From the NCBI RefSeq assembly GCF_000372725.1, contig NW_005202113.1:369445-433444 (forward strand): a stretch of DNA of 64,000 bases, in the 5' to 3' direction. Position 1 is the stretch's first letter. Every line of letters starts with the position of its first letter. Made by a program: the position numbers and the translations under genes. The notes beneath the pieces are model-generated. The model had not been told where the DNA came from, did no database searches, and saw nothing but the letters and a program-made list of their open reading frames with translations. This stretch comes from Emiliania huxleyi CCMP1516. Its lineage: Eukaryota > Haptophyta > Isochrysidales > Noelaerhabdaceae. Positions 38,201-49,100 of the stretch are shown here, piece after piece.

Positions 38201-38392
38201 CTAGAACCGCGCCATTGCGCGGCGCGCGGACTCGAGTATTGACCAGAGCAGTGTATCGTGGCTATGTTTTATTCAGTTGTACGGGGGTCTGATGAGTCAA
38301 AGATTACGGGGTACATGTCGACGGCTCTCTGCATTCTCTGTCGCCTTTCGACTCTGGTCTGGCTCGAGGGCCGTGTCTCTCTCGGTGTACGT

Positions 38393-38409
38393 ACTCTCTC
38401 CCTCTCCCT

Positions 38410-38500
<91 letters not shown>
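38393..38500. repeat. TC microsatellite
   Basis: CTCTCC units pass into an unbroken TC run of about 70 nt. It lies downstream of the MGACSSK gene. A complementary GA run follows 130 bp later. Confidence 0.95.
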
Positions 38501-38503
<3 letters not shown>

Positions 38504-38622
38504 CTCCGCGCTCTCTCCCCCTCCCCCCCCGGTGTACGTGGAACGTGGTTTTAGCTTAATTGGAGAAAAGGGAGAGGGGTGTGTTCTCTCTCTCTCTCGG
38601 TGTACAATACATCGCGCACACC

Positions 38623-38627
<5 letters not shown>

Positions 38628-38672
<45 letters not shown>
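38628..38672. repeat. GA microsatellite, complement of the preceding TC run
   Basis: An unbroken GA run of about 44 nt. With the TC run at 38393-38500 it forms a potential long hairpin or triplex. The phrase CTCTCTCGGTGTAC occurs before both runs. No gene lies between 38201 and 39078. Confidence 0.95.
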
Positions 38673-38675
<3 letters not shown>

Positions 38676-39078
38676 TCACCGCGACTTAAATGAGCGAGAA
38701 AAAGGACCCCTAGAACGGCTTCGCGCCGGCTTGAGAACGAGCGCGGCGCCATTTGCTGACGACACGAACTGGCGTCGCCACCCACGGTTGCCTACTTCCC
38801 TCGAGCACTTCCTGTGTGTGTGTATCTACAGACCACACAGATCACAAATTCTCTCGTCCTCAGAACCCGAGCCAAACAGGGACACACACATGATGACGCC
38901 CGTCCCACAACTCACAGAGAGTCCAGGCGAAACAGACAGGCGTTCTCCCACCCCGCCCCCTAAGGTACCACCAAACACAACACGCCGAGGAACCCTCGCT
39001 CCAGCTCCATGCGACGTAGCACCGTTCTCACTTCCGTTCGACCGTGGGTTGCTCCTCGTTGTGTGCTGCCAGCGTCAG

Positions 39079-40552
39079 TCAGCTGCGTGACAAGCGCGAC
39101 GGTCCAGCTGAAGACGCAGTCGATGAAGGCAAAGAAGCCACGCCAAAGAGGTCGCGCACGTGGCTGGCGAGGCAGGGCGGCTCGGGCACCATGCGCGGCC
39201 CCATCGCGGCCGCACCACCGTAGCACGCGTCGAGCCATATCTTGAGCTCGTGCAGATGGCCGCCCTTGGCGAGGCGCAGCAGCGTCGCGTCGTGCTCGGC
39301 GCGCTTCGCGAGGAAGGCCTGATAGTCGATCTGCGCCGCGCTCAGCTGCTCTTGCGCGGCGATCGCGCTGGGGCGGGCGTCCTCGAGGCCATCGGCGGTC
39401 TGGCAGAGCTCGACGAAGAGGTGCATGCGCGTCGCCACGTCCAGCGGCACGCAGACGTGCGTCGGCTGCGACGCCGGGTCGACGCAACGCGGGCAGCAAT
39501 CGAAGCCGCAGCTCCGGCAGCCCGCATACATGCCCTCGATGGGCTGGAGGCAGAGGTCGCAGAAGCGGCGCTCGCGCTGGGAGCGTTGGAGCGAGAGCGG
39601 CTTCTCGCAACGGCTCATGACCTGCCCATAGACACGACGAGAGTGGTGAAGCAGGGATGGTGAGACTTCAAACAGCGGGGGGGCGCCCGGGTTTCGATCC
39701 GTGTACCTTGGAGAGGAAGTCTTGCTTCTCGTCGTCCTCTTTGGCCGAGTTGCCGAGCAACCCGCCCGCAAGCAGCCCAACCAGCGCCGAGTTGTGCATA
39801 TTCTCGACGGGGCCGAGACGCACGCCGGTGGCGGTGGCGAGGTGCTGGTCGATGAAGCGGAACAGGGCCGTGTTGGCAGAGCTGGCCGACTCAGCATTGT
39901 GGCGGCGCAGCTCGTGGTCTTGGAAGAGCTGTAGGTAGACGTTGGTGAAGCGCCGCTCGGCGTCGGTGACCATGCTGACGCTGGCTTGTCGGAGGGCCTG
40001 CGACTCGTCGGACTGTGGGAGCGCCTTGCGGCAGAAGGCGGCCGCCTCTTTGCACGCCTGCTTCTCGGTCTCGGAGTGCTCGCGCTTGATGACGCAAGCG
40101 CCGTGCTCGGTGGCGCGGGCGTGGAGCTGCGCCAGCGGCAGCAGACCGAGAAAGGCCGCGCCGCGAAGGGCGTCGATCTGATAATCGGCCGGCGCGACGA
40201 GGAGAGCCGAGCACATTGGCGCAGGCAAGGCCAGCCAGGCGCACGCATTCTCCGTGCAGACGGACTTGTGATCCTTGCTTTCGACCGGCCGTCCTAGGAT
40301 GTACTTGAGGGCATCCTCTGTGCATTTCAGGCCCTCGCGTTTCTCGATCTGCTTTCCAAGCGCGGAGCCACGCAGGATTGCCACCTCGGAAACGCATCGA
40401 AAGATCACGCTGCGCTTCCCGAGACCGAGCATCATGGTGCAGGTCTCGCGCGGCGTCAGCGTCTCACAGATGTGGAGCATGACCTCGTGCGGCAAGTCGT
40501 GGATGACGACAGACACGGCACGCCGCTGCGAGAGGCGGCGAGCCTGGCTCAT
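39079..40552 (-). CDS. F-box-like protein with a Cys-rich zinc-binding C-terminal part
   Basis: Near the N-terminus, VIHDLPHEVMLHICETLTPR has the LP-E-V/I-L spacing of an F-box, the Skp1-binding motif of SCF ubiquitin ligases; the match is moderate. A helical middle region follows (SETEKQACKEAAAFCRKALP). Exon 2 carries RRFCDLCLQPIEGMYAGCRS then CGFDCCPRCV, a CX2C...CX2C...CX2C arrangement as in small zinc domains. The intron (39622-39706) is GT-AG and rejoins FLSK to VMSRCEK. The stop at 39079 follows a Ser-rich stretch and may belong to a further intron. The start is the ATG at 40552. A ubiquitin-ligase adaptor role is an inference. Confidence 0.6.
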
Positions 40553-41572
40553 GAGTGAGGGAGGCACCCCCGACCCGGTCCAGTCCGGTTCTGTCTCCAC
40601 GCGCGAGTGCGGGCGGCTGTAGACGGCGCTGACCGGGCGCTGACCGGGCGGGGTCCTCGAGTAAGGGTACCGGCGACGGCATCGATGTTGTCCGCCCGAG
40701 CGTGACTCGCCCCTCCACGATTTGCCGTCCACGGCCAAACCGATAACCAGACAATGAACATCGCACATCGGTCATCGCGCTCGTCACCGGCAAATTGAGA
40801 GAGGACGAAACAACGAACGCGACGAGAGACTACGGGGTGTGGAGGGTGAGTTGACCAGGGGGTTGTGAGCCGGGCCCTCCTGCTCGGCTCCAGCCGGTAA
40901 ACAAGTCTTGTCATCAACAGAGTAGAAGGATCTGACCTCGGGGCCGATGTGACCAAGCGCTGGTAGCGTGGTTTGACCTCACACCCATGGTCTCACAGTG
41001 TGCCGGCAGTCGCCGAGCAGTGTCGCTCACACAAGCCGCAGCACAAGTGACTGAGGGCCAGTGAGGGGCGAGCCCATCGCATGTCACAGCTGGTAGCCCA
41101 AGGCACGGGACCAAACCCCAAAATGGTTTAAAAAGGGGGATCTGTGATTTCAAAACTGTGCAGGGAGTGTGTGAGCAGCAGAGGAGCTGCTCTCCAGGCT
41201 TCAGGCGCAAAGAGCTGCATGCCACCGAAGGCGCTGTCGAGGTTCGCCGAGCGCGGCGCAGGTTGGGGGAAGCCGCCACCGACGAGCGCGTTGGACTTTT
41301 CACTCCGGACAGAAAACGCGGCACAGCGGACGGTGCGGGGCGTGCCGCAAACCTTAGCGCATAGCGCATAGCGGCGAGGCGCGGGACCGGGTCTGTGGCG
41401 AAGTGGGTCGCGTCCCACGATTTATCCACTGGGACGAGTCAATTCATTCACTAGAATGACTAGAAAGGGCACCCATGGGGGGTGATCGCACGTCAACCCA
41501 GCATCCACACCCTTTAATTACTCTACGGCTCAAGAGAACGAGCCGAACTATACGGGGCTGGCGACCCACTTG
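40553..41572. other. 1-kb spacer without a supportable gene
   Basis: Open frames on both strands give no recognisable domain and have no consistent composition. The stretch must contain the promoter of the F-box-like gene and the 3' end of the SUMO-like gene. A short near-repeat TAGCGCATAGCGCATAGCG is present near 41355. Confidence 0.4.
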
Positions 41573-44500
41573 CTACTCTCCACGCGCACCCAGCTCCAGG
41601 CACTCCTCCAGCTGCGACACCTGGTCGAGCAAGCCTGTCCCCACGAGAACTAGGCCTATTGTAGCGGCCGAATCGCGCGCGGTGGCGAAAAGGTTGGGGC
41701 CGGGCTCCGACCCGATCGCCTCGCAGATGCGCTTGAGCCGCAGGGGGAGGGGCGTGGTCGCCGGTGCCGCTGGCGCCACCGGCGTCAGAGCGCTATTGCG
41801 CTCAGGGAGGGGGGAGGCGATCCCAAGGAAAGACCCGCCCCCCTCCGCCGCCTCCCGCGCCGCCGCCTCCCTCTCCTTCACCGCCGCCTCCTTCGCCGCC
41901 CTCCTCACCTCCGCCACCCGGCGCGACTCCACCGCCCTCCTCCTCGCCGCGCCAGCCACCACCGCCGCCGCCACCGCGGCCCTCGCCGCCCTCCCCGCCG
42001 CTCGCCCCTTGGCTGCCGCCACCGCCTCGTCCGCCTCCGCCGCCGCCGCCGCCTCCGCCTCCGCCGCCGCCGCCGCCCTCGCCGCCTCCTCCGTCGCCAA
42101 CACCACCGCGGTCGCCACTCTCCGGCTCGGCTGCGCCACCCGCACCGAACCCGCGCTCCCCGCACCCGCCGCACCCGCCGCACCCGCCGCCGCACCCGCT
42201 GTCGCCACCGCTTGGACCTGGCCGTCGGCCGCCGCCGTCGCCCGCGCTCGCGCTTGGGCGCCCGCCGCCACCTCGGCCTCCGCTTGCGCGATAAGCGCCC
42301 GCTGCCTTCTCTCCTCCGTCGCCTGGGCCTCCCGTTCCCTCACGAGCCGCGCCGCTGCCGCCGCCTCGGCGCGCGCCTGCCTCTCGAGCCTCTCCCGCTT
42401 CTCGTCACGTGCGCGCTCGGCCGCCGCCGCCCGCTGCTGTGCGACGAGCTCGGAGAGGGTGAGCGTCCGAGACGCCTCCTCCGCTGACTCCTCCTCCTCT
42501 GACGACGACTCGTCCACAACCTCCGCATTCTCTCGACTGTCTGCCCGCGAGGGCGGTGGCGCCGGCTCCGACGCCTCCGCGGCGGCGGCGCCCTTCCGCT
42601 TCGGCTTCCCAAACCCGTTCCTCTTCTTCTTGTTAGCCTTCTTGGCGGGCGCGGGCGCCGGCGCCTTGCTGGCCTCCTCCGAGTCAATCAGCTCCGCGGC
42701 GAGCCTCTGCCTCCGCTCCGCCTGCGCGCGGCACGGATGACGGGGGTAGGAGTTGTGTGTGCACTAGCCGACCGGTGCCGACGGTGCCGGTCGGTGGTGT
42801 CTGCGCGCCTCTGCAATGTCCTCCGCCGCTGCACGCAGCGCCTCCTCCGCCTCGGCGCACCGCTCCTTCTCCTTGGTGCGCGCGCTCAGCTTGGCCAACG
42901 CGCGGCGGCGCCTCTCCTCGCGGCGGGAGAGCGGCGCGCTCGCCGGCGCGTCACCCGCGTCCAGCAACGCCTCCTCAACTGTGCGAGGCCGGGCCGGCTC
43001 CGTCGGCGGATGCTCTGGCGACCGTGGAGGCGAGGAACCGGCAGCCGTCGGCGGCTCAGTCGGCGGCTCCTCCTCCTCTGCGCCTACAGAGCCGGAGCCG
43101 CCATCGCTGACCTTCGTTCGGGGTGCGCATGCCCGCCGACCACGCCCTCGCCATGGTAGAAATCGATCACGTCGCCATCCTCCATGTCCACCTGAATAGG
43201 GTCCGGCGGGTCATCGCGTGTGGTCCAGCGCCGCAGGCGGAAAGAGGCCAAGGGCGGGGCGCCGCACCTCGGCCGGCGTTTGGTCGCTGCGGAGGCGCTC
43301 GCCATCGAAGACGAAGCGGACCTCGTCCTCGGCCTTGCCTTGGCGCTCGCAGAAGGCGCGCATGAGCTTAGACAGCGGCGTCGTCTTCTTGCACTGCCGA
43401 GCGAGGCGCGGGCATCGGCTCGGGCCAAAGAGACGGTGCAGCTGCCGCAGAGGCAGGTGCCGCCGCGGCAGCAGAGGGAGAGAGGGGCGGCGGCACTGGG
43501 AGCATGCGGGGGGGCGAGGCGGCGCACGCGCCTTGAAGAAGACTTCTGCGCCGTCCTCCCACGCCCCCTCCCCGTTGCCGACGCCGGTGGTGGAGTGTGC
43601 GTCGCCCAGCGCGCGGTTCGCATCCGCCGTCCCGCCGTGCGTCGACGGCTCGCCAATGCGCTGCCACCCCGCTGCAGCATCCGGAGGGAGGTAGCGCCTG
43701 CGCTCGATCACCTTGAGGTTGATCGAGAGATCTACCTTCGTGTTGATCACGTCGCCATCCGCCAAGTCCGCCTGTGACGGGAGGGGCGGGCCGTCGAGGA
43801 GAGGCGGCGCGGCGCAGGGGCGTAGCGGCGCCAGCACAGGGGCGCCAGGGTACAGGGGAGCGCAGGCACTGAGACTGCGCAGGCACTGAGACTGCGGCGG
43901 CGGGCGGCTCGCCTCCTCTGGCGTCTGGTCGCGCTGGAGCGGCGTGCCGTTGAAGAGGAAGCGGACGTCGTCCATGGGCTGGCAATGGCGCGCGCAAAAG
44001 GCGCTGAACACCTTGGACAGCGGCGTCGTCCTTTTGCACTGCGGAGGCGCAGAGCGGTTGGCTCAGTCGGAGAACAGTGCAGCCGAGGCGCGGCGGACGG
44101 GAGGGGCGCGGCGGTGGTGCGGGAGGGGAAGGAGCGCGCGAAAGGGTGCGAGGGGCGAGGGACGGCGAGCGGCGAGGGGCGAGGGGGGTGGCGAGGGGCG
44201 AGGGGGTGGTGAGGGGTGAGTGGTGCCTTGTAGAAGATTTCGTTGCCCGCCTCTGTGACCAGCTTGAGGGTGATCTTCGGGACATCAGCGCGTGCCGCCG
44301 GCGCGGGTGCGGCGGGCGCGGCGGGCGCGGCGGGCGCGGCGGGCGCGGCGGGCGCGGCGGGCGCGGCGGGCGCGGCCGAGCCTGCCACTGATGATGGTGA
44401 GGCGCCCGGTGCGGCATCCTGCACGAGTGCCGGAAGTGGCAACATGACGCCCTGCAGCATCTCCGAAAGTGGCATGCCCGACATCGAGAGGTATGTATCG

Positions 44501-45666
44501 CACATCTCGTCGCTGTTGAAGGAAGCCTTCACTTTCGAGATCAGACTCTCCGCGGCATCATACAACGTTGCGATACGCCCCGGCTCGATGCCGCGGCATC
44601 TATGAACGGCGGCGATTGCATTCGCTACTGCCTGCGGATCGGGCCCATCTTTCGCACGGCCCCGTGCCATTAGGGCCGCCACCAGCGCGTTGACCGCCGC
44701 AAGACGCGTTGGGTACTCCGCGTCCTCCTCCTCCCCCGCTGCCGCTATCTGCGCCTCGGCCAGCGCCATCCTGGCCACCATCCACCTTTGGGTTCCTTCC
44801 ATGAGCCCATCGGGGAGGCTTTCCCCGAACGCCTCCCGATACAAGTCCGCCGCAAGCTGCCGCGGAGGCAGTCGAAGATTGAGTTGTGAAACACGCTCCT
44901 CCGGGTCCGCCGCACCCTCGGCGGCATCGCCGTTGCCGACGCCGGCGGTGGAGTGTGCGTCGCCCAGCGCGCGGTTCACATCCGCCGTCCCGCCGTGCGT
45001 CGACGGTTCGCCAATCCGCGCGGCGCAGCGGGGAGCTGCAGCAGCAGCAGCATCCGGAGGGAGGTAGGGCCGCAGCTTGAAGATCCGCGCGCGCATGTCC
45101 TTGGTGGACGTGTCGTCCACGCCGTATTGCGGCGCGGACGCCTCGCTCTGCAGGCGAACCGTGACGCGGCCCTCGCTGTAGTCGCCGATGACCCGCGCGA
45201 TCCGGCCGTTTAGCTCGGCTCGATCGAAGCCGTCGAGAAGGACGAGTCCGTCGCGCAGTCGGCAGTCGGCAGGGAGGTGGGTGTCCGCGCTCGCTCGGCC
45301 GCCGATGACATGGATGATCTGAGCCAGCATAATCTCGGTGGGGTCCCGCGCGCCTTCCATCGCATTTCGCCAGGCGCTCAGCAGCGCCGGCAGCGCTCGT
45401 TGGAGGGCGGCATGCGTGTCGAAGAGGTCGACGCTGTACGCAAAGTACGCCGTGAGAGCATCGTAGGCCGCTGCGATCGCGCCCACTGAGACGTGCTTCT
45501 GCAGCTCGTTGCAGAGTTTGTGCCACGACGGCTCGATGCCGTTTACGATGGCCTCAGCGACGTATGTGTGGATTGTGTCCTTGCAGCCAGCCTCAACCAG
45601 CGCTGGCTCCAGATCCTGCACCGCAGCGGGACTCGCCGGGTAAGGGAAGAGGGAGAGCCTGGCCAT
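41573..45666 (-). CDS. Protein with two internal SUMO-like domains and a long coiled coil
   Basis: The N-terminal 400 residues are unrecognised except for ELNGRIARVIGDYSEGRVTV, a small barrel-like repeat. After an Ala-Pro linker come two SUMO-like (Rad60-SLD) domains: ITLKLVTEAGNEIFYK, CKRTTPLSKVFSAFC, DDVRFLFNGTPLQRDQTPEE and ADLADGDVI; then CKKTTPLSKLMRAFCERQG, VRFVFDGERLRSDQTPAE and VDMEDGDVIDFYHG. Tandem SLDs are known in the RENi family (Rad60, Esc2, NIP45). The SLD introns are mostly GC-AG. A 68-nt GC-AG intron then joins YHG to AEEEEPPTEPPT in phase, and the chain continues into a Lys-rich stretch (KKANKKKRNGFGKPKRK) and an Ala/Glu/Arg coiled coil ending LEECLELGARGE. If that intron were kept, the protein would stop at 43084 with a VVGG-containing tail. 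A linker segment (GEPSTHGGTAD) occurs twice. Confidence 0.7.
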
Positions 45667-45690
45667 GCTTGGCTGCCCGAGGTTGGGAGG

Positions 45691-45740
45691 AAAAGAATTT
45701 TACAACCACTCCCTCGCACAACACTGGGCACGGGACTGGC
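45691..45740. repeat. Dispersed 50-bp repeat, copy 1
   Basis: Starting AAAAGAATTTTACAACCACT, this 50-bp segment lies 25 bp before the ATG of the SUMO-like gene. Its reverse complement recurs almost unchanged at 63807-63855 upstream of the mTERF gene. Part of it, AGTCCCGTGCCCAGTGT, is also found at 27411-27427. The remaining spacer up to 46199 has no gene. Confidence 0.8.
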
Positions 45741-46199
45741 GCGCACTGGTACTAACACAGGAAAAGAATGTCGTTGCATGTGGTGTCGGAGAGCTCTCGA
45801 GGTCTCGACGGGCAGCCTGACCCCTCCCCACCGATGTGTATTTTTTCTCTGCCCGATTGCGCGGTGCCTGCAAAAAAGAATCTGTGCGCTGTTAGCTAGT
45901 GAGCTCATACGCCGCCAAGTGCAAAGAAAACGCTGGCGTTCGGTGTAGACGACGGATAGAGGTACAGCAGCTAAATCTCGACCCTCTCGCCTCCGATGTC
46001 TCATAGTACATAGACTCAGGCGAGCGTCGACGTACACTCTGAATTTCTCGCGATGTCTCGAGACACAGCTCGCACGACGCCTCGCAATATCGTCCAATCC
46101 GCAAGCTCGGCTTGGGACATTCGACAGCGAGTCCCACAAGGCGCCACTCACAAGGCGCCACTCACTCGCGCCCCCGCTGGGTAAGCACCTGCGGCGCGC

Positions 46200-49100
46200 T
46201 CACTCCACACGCATGAGCCGGTAGACACAGTGGCCGAGCCCTCCGAACTCGACCACGGCGCCCTCCGGGACGACGGTCGGCGCCGGCTTGGGGCCGTCGG
46301 CCGGTCGGCGCGGTCGACCCGGCACCCGCACGCCATTCACTGTGATGCCGTGCAGCGAGCACCTGTCCAGCGTCTGGAAGCCGCCGTCGGCGATCTCCAC
46401 ATCCCAGTAGGCTCCCACGCGTAGCTCCGCGTGGGAGCGGCTGATGGTCGACGTCCAGTTCCACGGCACGCCCTCGATGCGGACCCCGCGGCCGACGGCG
46501 ACGGGGGAGCCGTCCATCGGGATCCCGATCCGCGACGGGGCGCCCTCGCACTTGCTTTCGCGAACCAGTACCAAGTGCCCTTGCGAGGCCCGGGCCAGTC
46601 GGCGAGCATCCGGGTGCCACGCGTCGTGCGTCAGGGCGAGCTGGATACTCTGCCGCGCCTGGGTGTGCTGCCCACGCCTCATCTCCTCGTAAGCACGCCC
46701 CATGACAGCAGCAGCGAGTACGTTCCCGCGGTTTGGGCGGGGCTGCCAATCGACACCCGCACCCTCGGCCGGCTCAGCCGAGGGGAGCCCGGCCAGCGCG
46801 TCCTCGGCCGGCGCGTCCTCCGCCACCTCCATGTCGATGTCGGCTGCCGCGGCGCTGTCAGCCTGGTCGAGCTGCACGTTCACCACCTCCGCGTCCGCAC
46901 CCTCGGCCGGCTCAACCGAGGGGAGTCCGTCCGGCGCGGCCTCCGCCACCTCCATGTCCATCGCGTCGGGGCTTGCGGTGCTGCCACCAGTCGGCTCCTG
47001 CGGCGGCTTGGTTTGGCTCGAGGGCGCCGCCTCCGAGCCCCCCGCCTCTTCCTGGCACGCAGCCGCGATACCCGCTCTGGCCTTGACTGCAGTCTTGCGC
47101 GCCGGACGCTTGCCCGTCGCCCCATCTCCGCTGCTCTGCGGCTCGTCCGCGCCTCTTGCGCGCTTGGCGCCTTGCGTCGGCTTGTCAGCCGCTCGGCGCA
47201 CGAGGACGTACGCGGCGGGTGGAGGGTCCGATGGCGAGGACGGCCGCGCCTGGATCCTCTCGCCGACTCGCACGGACACGTCTTGCGCTGCAACCTCGCC
47301 CGAGTTGAACAGGACGCCGCGCGTGTGGTCGTACCAGATGGTGCCGCCGCATGCGTCCGTCGCCTCGGGCGCAATCTTGATGAGTAGTCGCCGCTCGGGC
47401 GGCGCCGGTGTCAGCTCTGCTGCGAGGATGAGCGCGAAGGTGCCAGTGCCGGAGGACGTGTCCGAGCTGAAGCCCGCTGGGCGAGACCAGCGGCGTTGCA
47501 GCTGCGGTGCGCTCAGGCCGGCGAGGCAGTGGCCGGGCACCTTGGCCACCTCGGCTACCGCCGCCTCCCAGTCCTGGCGTCGCATCACGCCCTTACCGAG
47601 AGAGAGCTGATCGACGAGGCCCGCAATGGCGAAGTACATCTCGCTCTGCAGGGCCTCCCAAGATGCGGTGAAGACGTCGACGTGGGCGGCCAGATCAGGA
47701 TACGATTTGTAGCGGCGGGAGAGGTATTGGGCCATCGCCTTTTCTGATGCGCAGTGCTTCACGTATACCGCGATCGACTTGTCCTTGCCGAGCCGCGCCC
47801 AGTCAGGGCCGCCACACTGAGGGCCGCCGCCGCGGCCTCGGAAGACCAGCGCTCCTGCCGCGTCGCGCTCCGTCAGCTTCTCCTCCAGCAGCTCGACAAG
47901 CGCACTTTCACCCGAGGCGACGCGCTTCGTTGCGAGGGTGAGCTGCCGGCGCGCCCCGCCGAGCTGCGGGATCGTGTAGGTGCCCTTCACGTCGAGCCGC
48001 GCCACCGTCTTCCCCTTGGGCGTAGAGGCGTTGTGCGTGTCCGCCAAGGCGTTGAAGGCGACGAGGACGGCCTCGGGGACGGGTGCGGCCGAGAGGCAGG
48101 TGAGCTGCCAGCGCGCGGCGGCGAGCTGCGCGACCGTGTAGCTGCGCTCGACGTCGAGCCGCGCCACCGTCATGCCCTTGGGCGCCGAGGCGTTGTGCGT
48201 GTCCGCCTCGGTGTTGAAGGCGACGAGGACGGCCTCGGGGACGGGTGCGGCCGAGAGGCGGGTGAGCTGCCGGCGCGCGGCGGCGAGCTGCGTGACCGTG
48301 TAGCTGCGCTCGACGTCGAGCCGCGCCACCGTCTTGCCCGGTGGCGCCGAGGCGTTGTGCGCGTCCGCCTCGGTGTTGAAGGCGACGAGGACGGCCACAG
48401 AGACGGGCTCGGCCGAGAGGAGGGTGAGCTGCCGGCGCGCCTCGCCGAGCTGCGTGACCGTGTAGCTGCGCTCGACGTCGAGCCGCGCCACCGTCTTGCC
48501 CGGTGGCGCCGAGGCGTTGTGCGCGTCCGCCTCGGTGTTGAAGGCGACGAGGACGGCCACAGAGACGGGCGCGGCCGAGAGGCGGGTGAGCTGCTCGCGC
48601 GCTTTGGCGAGCTGCGTGACCGTGTAGCTGCGCTCGACGTCGAGCCGCGCCACCGTCTTGCCCGGTGGCGCCGAGGCGTTGTGCGCGTCCGCCTCGGTGT
48701 TGAAGGCGACGAGGACGGCCTCAGAGACGGGCGCGGCCGAGAGGCGGGAGAGCTGCCGGCGCGCGAAGGCGAGCTGCCGGTACGTGTACTTCTTTGTGGC
48801 GACGAGCGGCTGCACGCGCTTGTCCTCGGCCACCGTGGCGTTGTGCTTGAGCTGCGCCGCGATGACGGCCTTGATCAAAGCGGCAGTAGCTGTAGCCGTC
48901 CGCTTCTCCGACTTGGCGCCGTTGATGCACGCGAGGCGGCCGAAGCCGTGCCCGCCCAGCCCGTCGATCGACACTTTGCCGAGCTCGTCCAGCGTGATCG
49001 AGGACCGCACGCCGCCGGCGCTGTCGGTGAGGCGCTTCTTCTCAAGGCGCTCCACGGACCTTGCCCAGCTCGCGGCGGAGAAGGTGGCCTTGTAGGCGAC

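Noticed and set aside
39680-39710. tRNA T-loop-like text (GGGTTTCGATCC)
   Set aside because: No matching acceptor, D or anticodon stems around it, and it lies in an intron of the F-box-like gene.
41764-42294. Plus-strand Pro-rich frame opposite the coiled coil
   Set aside because: Pure PPxP low complexity arising from the antisense of Ala/Glu/Arg codons.
43084-43155. SUMO-like protein ending at 43084 with a processed Gly-Gly
   Set aside because: A 68-nt GC-AG intron with matching phase joins the domain to a downstream coiled coil, so the Gly-Gly tail is more likely retained-intron reading; kept only as an alternative.
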